From the NCBI GenBank assembly GCA_001970955.1, contig MPUH01001080.1, positions 1 to 24,553 on the forward strand: 24,553 nt of DNA, in the 5' to 3' direction. Every line of letters begins with the position of its first letter. Position 1 is the stretch's first letter. Both the position numbers and the translations under genes were made by a program. Positions 18,041-24,553 of this stretch are shown one piece after another. The notes below the pieces were generated by a model. That model searched no databases, had not been told where the DNA came from, and saw only the letters and a list, made by a program, of their open reading frames with translations. Origin of the DNA: Stentor coeruleus (taxonomy: Eukaryota; Ciliophora; Heterotrichea; Heterotrichida; Stentoridae).

Positions 18041-18709
18041 ATGCTAACTATAAAAATGACGAGCAGAACTTATGAATCAGGAAAGAATAACTGCACAGAA
18101 GTTCTTGAAATATTAGATCCTGATGCTACTGGGTATATAGATATAGAAGAAATGGTAGTATTTATATAGAAACCATTAGTTGCAAAACTGCCTCAAGAAT
18201 TACAAGATCCTATATCAGAGTTACTAAGGAATTATGTTTTCGAGAGCCATTCTTTCAGGATTTCTTGTGACCAGTTCCTTCAGCTTTATATGAACAAACT
18301 TGAAAGAAAAGATTCTTTTACATCAACTCCTTCACGTAGAAAAAGCCTTGCAGATAGTTTTTTTAGGTCAAGCACCTCAAGTTTTTGGCCTTCAAGATCA
18401 ACAACCATGCATGAAAGCCCAAAGAAATCCAAAAGGCTTCGAAGTTTTTCTCCAAAAAAACTAAACAGTTATAAAGAACTTTATCAAAGAAAAAAGTCTG
18501 TTGAAAGTGAAACTTGGAAAAAAAGCACAAAGCTTTTTGATAAAATAGACAGCAGAATGCAAACTTTCAACATGTTTACTGAAAAAAGTGCGAATTTTTC
18601 TATAGATAAATCCACCAATCGAGATTATAAGTTTAAATACTCGAACTTTAATGAATTGGTGAAGATAAGACAAAAGCATTTAGCTCTGTGTAATAAATAC
18701 CAGAAATAA
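18041..18709 (+). CDS. Single-EF-hand, Ser/Lys-rich protein, two exons
   Basis: Exons 18041-18154 and 18170-18709 join across a 15-base intron to give 217 residues. Without splicing the frame stops after residue 38. With splicing it runs cleanly into the long downstream frame. Residues 26-37 are a canonical EF-hand loop (D-P-D-A-T-G-Y-I-D-I-E-E) with helices on both sides; a second, loop-less helical pair may follow (about 45-80). Residues 80-150 are basic and Ser-rich, with R-R-K-S and R-K-D-S sites of the type favoured by basophilic kinases, including many CDPKs. The remainder is Lys-rich and probably partly helical. It likely senses calcium and is phosphorylated; being a substrate of the adjacent CDPK is only a guess. 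Met6 (18056) is an alternative start. I recognise no named family. Confidence 0.8.
18155..18169 (+). other. 15-nt intron in the EF-hand gene
   Basis: GTAGTATTTATATAG: GT...AG, 15 bases, phase 0, containing an in-frame stop. It falls immediately after the EF-hand loop. Removing it joins two frames into one protein. The size and TAG end match the heterotrich intron type. Confidence 0.85.
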
Positions 18710-18780
18710 TTATTTTTAGTGATTGATAATTGGTAATTGATGTGAAAAGCTCGTAATAATTTGCTATAGAATAAGTTTTT

Positions 18781-19551
18781 ATGTATTTTTATGATTTATT
18801 AATATTGTATATCCCATGGATCTTAAAAAGGTATAAAGTTGCAGATATTAATGCAATATATGCTTTAACTAAATTTTCAGCATATCAAGTATGCATTATT
18901 ATTTTAGAATTTTGTATGGGAATGTTTATCTTCAGCTATTAAAGAAATATATTTTCTTGGGAATCTCACTGAGAAGCCCAAGACCAATAATAAAAGAAAA
19001 CTATGAAGTAAAAAATACAAATTTCTATGAAAAAATGATTCAAAAATCAGAATCTCCAATAATAAAAAGTATATCACCTCTAAAAAAACTTAAAAGTCCT
19101 TAAACTCATTTCTTTTACTATAAAAAATAACACTTCAAGCATTCCATCATAAAAATCCTAACAAATATATACATTTGCTATATCCATCTACAAAAACTAA
19201 TTATTATAAATCAGAAACTAAAAACAAAGAAAACTCAAGGGAAAATTTCCTATTGGGAATACACTTAAAGCTTATGAAGAAGGGTGTAAAAAAAGTGAAA
19301 GCACTAAAAGCTTAAAAAATATATTGGCCGTAACTGATTTATAGCAAATAGTATGTAAAATAAATTAGATTTCAGAAAGGCTAAGTGAAATAAATAAGTT
19401 TAATAGGGATATTATGAAGAAGTTGCATAAAGAAATTAAATCTTTAAGGAACACTTATGAATCAGAAGAAAAAAACAAGGTTATTTATGATTATATGAAG
19501 AACTTTATGTTGGAGAATCAGCATAAGTTTAAGAATAAAAATAAGTCTTAG
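18781..19551 (+). pseudogene. Unresolved coding tract, broken gene or missed introns
   Basis: Several protein-like plus-strand runs lie in different frames: 18781-18942; 18891-19103 (70 codons, ending in a Lys/Ser/Pro-rich stretch); about 19127-19255; about 19225-19329; and 19369-19551 (60 codons, strongly helical and charged, coiled-coil-like, ending TAG). The last two join well across GTAACTGATTTATAG (19330-19344, 15 bases) and GTATGTAAAATAAATTAG (19351-19368, 18 bases), leaving a 6-base piece between. The earlier runs join only with introns of about 44-47 bases, and one step near 19255 needs a 1-base shift. This could be a decayed gene, a gene with sequencing errors, or a real gene with unusual introns. 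No family is recognised. Confidence 0.35.
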
Positions 19552-20420
19552 CAAAATTTGAAAGAGTATTTTGCATTTTGATTAGGAATTGCTTTTATAA
19601 AGTAATATGGTATGATTTTTTTTTAAATACTTTATATTTGTTTGTTTGGATTTTTTCTTTATAAAAAGATCGTGAAGTTTGATTTTTTAAAATTATGAGT
19701 CTGCAGATGAGTTTTTATTGAAGAATTTGAATTTATGATAATAATATTAAGTATATAATATAGCATTAAATATTTTTCAAAACTATTAAAATGAAGGATA
19801 GTTATATTAAATACATATACGTTTAAAGATTATATGCTTGGTTTAAATGAGATTTGATATAATTTTATAGTATCTTTTAATGCATTTTGCATTTTAATAA
19901 CAAAGCTTAATTATAAATTTATGTGTCTAGGAAAATATTTTTTTATCAATACATAAAAATACAGAAATAATTTTATATTCAAAGCTCTTATATACCCTAC
20001 TATATGACTTTTATATATTTATAATTATTCATATAAGCCTCAGTTCTAATTTCACAATGCATCTAGTTCTTACTAGCATTTAACACCTATACAATTTTTT
20101 AAGAATTCAATTACAAATTAGATTTTCTTATCACTCTTTTCAACCTTAATAAACCCTAACTATTCAATACCCTAAAACCTTATATAAATCTCTCAATATC
20201 TCCATCTTCTTAATTATCATCTTATAATCTTCATTACCAATATTCCAATCGTCTAATCTCTCACCTAATAAGCTTTAATCTTTATCTAATCAGATAAATC
20301 TTATATTTCACATTCTATTCACATTTATTTATATTATTTATGTTTACAAAGCATTAGTTTCAAGCCAATCCTCTCTTTGCTCCCCTGTACCTACCTCAGA
20401 CATTTATTAGCATAATATGC
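19552..20420. other. Intergenic, no gene recognised
   Basis: Very AT-rich on the left. The right part (about 20040-20410) has a pyrimidine-rich plus strand, so the 3' flank of the SRPK transcript is purine-rich. A short minus-strand frame of 19 codons with unusually balanced composition lies at about 20350-20409, just past the SRPK stop. It is too short to call. Confidence 0.45.
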
Positions 20421-21935
20421 CTATCCTAAATACGCTGTTCCTGCACGCTCTTTAGCCTCCTCTTCACTAACATACTTTGCATGTTCTTCCTCAGACAAAT
20501 AGTAGTTATAATTCGGAGGCTCATAAAGCCATTTATGCCTTAAAAGTACCTCTGCTGTGCTTCTCCTATCAGGCTGAAACACTAGCATGCCTTTTATAAA
20601 ATCACAGATCCCTTCAGCTTCTGACGGGTTTATTCTATGTTTCTGTATAAGAATATCTTTTATATGCCAAATCCGCAAGACTGGGATATTCCTTAGTTTG
20701 TTTCTCCGAGTAAAATACTTGTCAAACTTCTTCCCTGTCTTAGCCCATTCTATAGGAAAATGCCCTAGTGCTTCCCACATCTGAGCTAAATGATCGCTAT
20801 TTTTCCCAAAGTCTTCTCCTGATGTTGGGTCAAACAAAAACTCTCCAGTGATAAGTTCAATCAGCATACAAGCAAAGGACCATATATCCGCGCTAAAACC
20901 ATACTTTATGCCCAGTATGATTTCAGGAGCCCTATACTGTCGAGTCTGTATCACTGATGAAAAGTGTTTTTTTCCCCAACAAGCGTTTCCCAAGTCTGCG
21001 ATTTTTACTGTCAAATTCTCCCTTAGCCTCGGTTTCCATGTCTCTTCATCAGCCGGCCTATCAAAATTCCAAGACTTCCTCCTTCTATTAACAGTTGACG
21101 TCTCATCTTGACTATCCCCAGAATGCACACTTTTACTTCTATGTTGTGAATCACTTTCAATCTCATCACCAACTGGTCTTTTCGAATACCTTCTACGTTT
21201 AACCACTTTATTAATCCCATTTATTGAATATCGTCCCAATTCAACAGAAGCTTCTTCAGTAGCATTAACCCCTGAATCATCAAAAGGGAATTTATTAGTA
21301 AGCCTCCCTGTTAAAACAAGTTCTTGTATTTGAGCATGAGTTAACTGAAGTAATATATTTTCAGGCTTAATATCAGTGTGAATAATTCCACATACTCTAT
21401 GAAGGTAATCTAAGCCTATTAAGATTTGTCTGGCTATTGTTCTTACAAGGGGTATAGGGATACCTTTATAGTCATAAAGTTTGATTATTTCTAATAGGTT
21501 TACACCTAAAAGCTCAAAAATCATACAGACATGCTTACCATATGGACCTTTGTGGACGAAATGGGAATAGAGTTGGACTACAAAACCAGTTTTTAAGGAT
21601 GCAGGCAAACCATAGTCTTCTAAAGCTCTATGCCATTTTAGGTCGTCATAGCTCTTAGATATTTTAGTTAAAATTTGGATCTCGTCCATTGCTGCTTCTG
21701 TATAGTGGAAGTTGCTTTTCTGGATTTTTAGAGCGACGTAGCTATTTGTCACGTTGTCTCTGGCAAGCCAAACTGTAGAAAATTGCCCCCAACCAAGTTT
21801 TTGTATTACTGTGTACCTGTTTAAGTATCTTTCTCCTATTTGCACAGGATGATATCCCCCAATTTTATACTCAGATGGATCTTCCTCTTCATCATCCTCA
21901 AGAGAGATAATTGAGTTTGAATTTTTTAGACTCAT
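20421..21935 (-). CDS. SRPK-family protein kinase (SR splicing-factor kinase)
   Basis: 504 residues. SRPKs phosphorylate Arg-Ser dipeptides of SR splicing factors and control their nuclear import and activity. Family hallmarks: L-G-W-G-Q-F-S-T-V-W (47-56), Lys70, G-I-I-H-T-D-I-K-P-E-N (Asp188; H-T-D is typical of SRPK rather than H-R-D), D-L-G (314-316) in place of D-F-G within I-A-D-L-G-N-A-C-W, and T-R-Q-Y-R (331-335). The domain is split by an insert of about 110 residues (197-305), as in all SRPKs; here it is basic and Ser-rich (K-R-R-R-Y-S-K-R, N-R-R-R-K-S), which in the family controls localisation. A-P-E (336-338) replaces the S-L-E or S-P-E usual in animals and yeast. The N-terminus is short and acidic. 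The start lies only 45 bp from the stop of the upstream phosphotransferase gene. Confidence 0.95.
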   Translation of the reverse strand: MSLKNSNSIISLEDDEEEDPSEYKIGGYHPVQIGERYLNRYTVIQKLGWGQFSTVWLARDNVTNSYVALKIQKSNFHYTEAAMDEIQILTKISKSYDDLKWHRALEDYGLPASLKTGFVVQLYSHFVHKGPYGKHVCMIFELLGVNLLEIIKLYDYKGIPIPLVRTIARQILIGLDYLHRVCGIIHTDIKPENILLQLTHAQIQELVLTGRLTNKFPFDDSGVNATEEASVELGRYSINGINKVVKRRRYSKRPVGDEIESDSQHRSKSVHSGDSQDETSTVNRRRKSWNFDRPADEETWKPRLRENLTVKIADLGNACWGKKHFSSVIQTRQYRAPEIILGIKYGFSADIWSFACMLIELITGEFLFDPTSGEDFGKNSDHLAQMWEALGHFPIEWAKTGKKFDKYFTRRNKLRNIPVLRIWHIKDILIQKHRINPSEAEGICDFIKGMLVFQPDRRSTAEVLLRHKWLYEPPNYNYYLSEEEHAKYVSEEEAKERAGTAYLG

Positions 21936-21980
21936 ATTTTATTATCTTACTAACTAATTTTAATCCTTGCGTTCTGTATA
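21936..21980 (-). promoter_or_regulatory. 45-bp spacer between phosphotransferase stop and SRPK start
   Basis: Only 45 AT-rich bases separate two same-strand genes. The 3' end of one transcript and the start of the next must fit here or overlap the coding regions. No specific element is recognised. Confidence 0.35.
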
Positions 21981-23130
21981 TTAATTACTTGGCACTGCAA
22001 AAATAGGTATTTCAAGCGTTTCAGTAATTTCCTTTGACGCGAAGTATACTAAATGAGCGTAGCTTAAAAAAGCTGCAATAATCAAAACAACTAAAAATGA
22101 GTACTCATCAATTATAGGTAAACCCCAGGCATGAAGAGAACTATTAAAAATAAGCAAAGAAAGGATTGTGAAATTCGGCCAGTTAAGAGGAGTATAATCA
22201 ATGTCCATCACATGAGCTATTTGCAAGTATCCAATTTCCCTAGCGAAACAGAATCCCAGACAAAGCATTAGTTCTTTAGGAGCTGTGACAGCTATGGAAC
22301 TAGGGGAGAAATATACCAAACTAGCATAGCAAAAAATGTAGTACCAAAACCCCATCCCATGAAGGAGAGCATGGAATTTACGCTTGGAATTTTTAATAAC
22401 CATACAAACACTGTATACAGATTACTTATAGAAAGCTATAGAAACTGTACTCACTATCATAACAATCAAAAGCAAAGTTCTATATGAATAGCCCATATAT
22501 TCACCACGGATAATAAACTCAGGAGTGGCAATGTAAAATGCAAACATAAGTATCCCTAATAGCAAACACCCATCAGAAGCGGCGCTAATAAAAGGGAAAT
22601 TCATGCTTCCAGTATAAGTTTCTTCCCAAGTTGTATAATAAAAAGGTAAACTTCCTACAAACCAAATGTAAATCGCTATATCTGGTCCTATCATGATATT
22701 AGCGAAATAACTTGTTGTGATTGTGACGTTCAAAGCATCGACCTGGTGATCAAACATAAGCCCTAAAGGACTTGAAGATTTGGTCCTTCGAGCTTGTTTG
22801 CCATCAATGTTGTCAAGAATAAGCCAAGCCATATACAAGCATGTGCAGATTATCATTGTATTATCAGGAATACGACAGTCAAATTCCATGCCACAGTGAT
22901 ATACTGTAAGCAAGTACATCAACACACAAGCAAAATGCCCAAGAAGAGTGATCTAAGTTATTTTTTACAATATTCGCCCTATGTTATCATTACGAAATCC
23001 ACAGAGGAATGAACTGGACGAGATAATTCGCAAGTGGAGACAGAAAATAGACGTATGAGATTGACATATCACTGCCTAAGAACTTGTATTCACGAAGCTT
23101 TTTCGAGTCAGCAAAGTACTTAAACACCAT
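21981..23130 (-). CDS. Ethanolamine/choline phosphotransferase (CDP-alcohol phosphotransferase family), four exons
   Basis: Exons 22994-23130, 22969-22978, 22426-22952 and 21981-22410 (minus) join to 1,104 bases, 367 residues. The enzyme makes phosphatidylethanolamine or phosphatidylcholine from a CDP-alcohol and diacylglycerol, the last Kennedy-pathway step, in the ER membrane. The catalytic motif D-G-x2-A-R-x8-G-x3-D-x3-D is complete (D99, G100, A103, R104, G113, D117, D121). The N-terminus reads P-L-W-I-S-A-N-I-I-T-L-L-G (42-54), closely matching P-L-W-I-A-P-N-L-I-T in animal CEPT1, which confirms the splicing. Several membrane segments follow and the length is near the family norm (about 390-415). 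D-H-Q-V-D (117-121) replaces the usual D-H-G-C-D. A TAA lies just before the ATG at 23130. Choline or ethanolamine preference cannot be read from sequence. Confidence 0.95.
22411..22425 (-). other. Intron 3 of the phosphotransferase gene, 15 nt
   Basis: GTAATCTGTATACAG on the minus strand, after two bases of codon 225. It ends in CAG rather than TAG. Without its removal the protein stops about 24 codons after the middle of the membrane domain; with it the C-terminal 143 residues follow in frame. Confidence 0.92.
22953..22968 (-). other. Intron 2 of the phosphotransferase gene, 16 nt
   Basis: GTAAAAAATAACTTAG on the minus strand, phase 0, with a stop in frame if retained. It lies directly after the microexon. 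Confidence 0.9.
22969..22978 (-). other. 10-nt microexon of the phosphotransferase gene
   Basis: GGCGAATATT completes codon 46 and encodes residues 47-49 (A-N-I). It restores both the reading frame and the conserved N-x-I-T segment of the family. Skipping it would shift the frame. Confidence 0.88.
22979..22993 (-). other. Intron 1 of the phosphotransferase gene, 15 nt
   Basis: GTAATGATAACATAG on the minus strand. It interrupts codon 46 after two bases and contains stops in frame. Confidence 0.9.
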
Positions 23131-24170
23131 TTATATGGCTTAGTTTTTTCCTTAGTAGGATTTAACCTTGATTTTGATAAACTTAGTATGATTAAAATTT
23201 TACCTGGTGTTGAGGGTTTATTAGATTTAACTATATTTATAATGGGTTTTGTGCTATTATGAGAAGAGGGTAAGAGTTTAGAAAAATTTGATATGATTGA
23301 GTAAAAGGGCTTTTTTGGAGGAAAATGAGAAAGATTGAGTTGAAATTTAAAATTAAAGAGTGTGAGATAGAATTAAGAATATGTTGTGGGATCTTAGGAA
23401 TGATTAGTATAATTAAAATTTCATGTGCTTTATTGAGATAATATGATTTGTGGGTTATTATTAACTGAATTTATAGTTGAAGAAATTTTATCNGATTAAG
23501 AATATGTTGTGGGATGTTAAGAATGATTAGTATAATTAAAATTTCATGTGCTTTATTGAGATAATATGATTTGTGGGTTATTATTAACTGAATTTATAGT
23601 TGAAGAAATTTTATCGGCAGATGCTTTTTTTGTAATACTTATAGGATGCTATATTATAAGGATAGTATTAGGTATTTATTATGTTACACGTGTTCGTTTA
23701 TAATAAATTGATATATATGGCTTAAGAAATATGTTATATAAGTTATGTATAAGTTATATATATGAAAGAGATTCAATTTTTGGTAAAGGTTTATGTTTTG
23801 GCTATTAGTTTTTGCTTATACATGCTAGGAAAACTTTGATTACCTGAGTATAAAATATAGCCTGTATATGCTCAGTAATATACAACCAGCTTCAGATTAT
23901 TTTAATACTAATGCTTTTATCATATGAAAAATTCTTTATATTTGACTATTAAGCCCACATTTTTATGCACTTATATCATTTTAAGATAAAATATTTTTTG
24001 GCTATCATTTTTTTAAATGCAATTCTTGCTTGGCTCTTTATTTTACCTTAAGGCTTTGTTGAATTCGAATATTATCATGCTACTTTTAACTCATTTAGTT
24101 TGCTTTTAGATATTTTTAATTCAAATCTAAATATAGTACACTTAAAACATTATAACATTTTAATATAAAG
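23131..24170. other. Intergenic, no gene recognised
   Basis: About 1 kb of AT-rich sequence upstream of the phosphotransferase start. It contains an N-flanked duplication (separate entry). Frames on both strands are short and stop-rich. Confidence 0.5.
23372..23615. repeat. Direct repeat either side of a single N (probable assembly artefact)
   Basis: Bases 23372-23492 recur at 23495-23615 around the N at 23493. Only two substitutions are seen (about 23393 and 23397 in the first copy). It has the same form as the other N positions. Confidence 0.85.
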
Positions 24171-24190
24171 TTAAGGTAAGGTAAGGTAAG
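24171..24190. repeat. Short AAGGT tandem repeat
   Basis: About four head-to-tail copies of a 5-base unit (TTAAGGTAAGGTAAGGTAAG). It is too short to imply a function. Confidence 0.6.
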
Positions 24191-24200
24191 AGATAATTAA

Positions 24201-24327
24201 GTTTGTGGGGTTATAACTTCGTCCGGTCTAGGCTTGAGATTCCTACAACTTCTTTCTTTCAGCTGATTCGTGATGATGTACCACTCTTTGTCTTAATAAC
24301 ATCCTTGACTAACTAAACCTCACAAAC
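24201..24327 (+). other. GC-richer island with closing stem: candidate structured RNA or exon remnant
   Basis: GTTTGTGGGG (24201-24210) can pair with CCTCACAAAC (24318-24327) over ten base pairs, one of them G-U, enclosing about 107 bases of less AT-rich sequence. Inside are CTGA (24263-24266) and GTGATGA (24270-24276), like the D' and C' boxes of a C/D snoRNA, but no matching outer C and D boxes were found. The plus strand is also open in one frame from 24197 to TAA at 24314, with protein-like composition and no ATG. Both readings are weak and they compete. Confidence 0.25.
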
Positions 24328-24388
24328 CTTGCCAAACTTCACCAAAAACCCAAAAAATATCCTCTAAATCCTACATTATACATATAAA

Positions 24389-24553
24389 ATGTCCATATTT
24401 CAACTATTTTTCACAACATCATTACTAGCCACAACCCAAGCTTGCAATGAATACTGTTGGACCGCTTGCAGTGTGCTTAATGGTAAAGACTCATGCTTCA
24501 AAGCTTGTGAATGCGACATCCCACATACATTCCCTCTAATCCCAGACTCATTC
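24389..24553 (+). CDS. Secreted cysteine-rich protein, C-terminus cut by window edge
   Basis: ATG at 24389, 55 codons open to the window edge. Residues 1-18 form a signal peptide (hydrophobic core L-F-F-T-T-S-L-L-A, cleavage probably after T-Q-A). The mature part starts with six Cys in 24 residues (19, 23, 27, 36, 40, 42), spaced C-x3-C-x3-C-x8-C-x3-C-x-C, which suggests a small disulfide-linked fold. The protein should enter the secretory pathway and be exported or held in a secretory organelle or at the surface. I do not recognise a family, and most of the protein may lie beyond the edge. An intron downstream cannot be excluded. Confidence 0.7.
   Translation, partial: MSIFQLFFTTSLLATTQACNEYCWTACSVLNGKDSCFKACECDIPHTFPLIPDSF

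Noticed and set aside
20145-20185. CCCTAA/CCCTAAA-like motifs resembling telomere repeats
   Set aside because: Only isolated single copies in a pyrimidine-rich stretch, with no tandem array.
20350-20409. Short minus-strand frame just after the SRPK stop as an extra kinase exon
   Set aside because: No GT...AG pair of 15-16 bases joins it to the kinase frame, and the kinase is complete without it.
1-24553. A non-standard ciliate code (TAA/TAG as Gln, or TGA as Trp)
   Set aside because: Frames of over 1,000 codons contain no internal stop of any kind, tryptophans in the conserved genes are TGG, and recognisable genes end with each of TAA, TAG and, less surely, TGA. Reassigned codons would break these genes.

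Overview
This looks like a piece of the macronuclear genome of a heterotrich ciliate, most likely Stentor or a close relative. The sequence is very AT-rich. Long reading frames end at TAA, TAG and TGA, and tryptophan is written TGG, so the code is standard. Where a protein family fixes the reading frame, the interruptions are introns of only 15 or 16 bases with GT...AG ends. Calcium-dependent protein kinases with fused EF-hands, a centrin-like protein and a DPY-30-like protein fit a ciliate. The species is an inference; no rRNA or other direct marker is present.

Layout, left to right: a centrin-like gene cut by the left edge (minus); a small DPY-30-like gene (minus) whose frame stays mostly open past its stop; a C2H2 zinc-finger gene (plus) spoiled by an assembly duplication; an intergenic stretch of 1.8 kb; a large TPR-repeat gene and a P4-ATPase lipid flippase gene (both minus, 135 bp apart); a CDPK (minus); a small unrecognised gene (minus); a poorly resolved 1.6 kb stretch that may hold a 61-residue membrane protein; a second CDPK (plus) followed after 72 bp by a single-EF-hand, Ser/Lys-rich protein gene; an unresolved coding tract; an SRPK-type splicing-factor kinase and, 45 bp upstream of it, an ethanolamine/choline phosphotransferase gene with three tiny introns and a 10-base microexon (both minus); and finally the start of a secreted cysteine-rich protein gene (plus) cut by the right edge.

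Functional themes are calcium signalling (two CDPKs, the EF-hand protein and the centrin-like protein) and phospholipid biology (CDP-alcohol phosphotransferase and flippase). Ciliates have very large kinase families, so this grouping may be chance.

Assembly quality matters here. All five single-N positions (1765, 2834, 4754, 15238, 23493) sit between near-identical direct repeats of about 80 to 155 bp, as expected when overlapping contig ends are joined without being merged. A sixth, exact 81-bp tandem duplication without an N lies inside the TPR gene and breaks its repeat spacing. I saw no tRNA, rRNA, transposon or CRISPR array. The most interesting true-biology signal is the microexon gene structure of the phosphotransferase.
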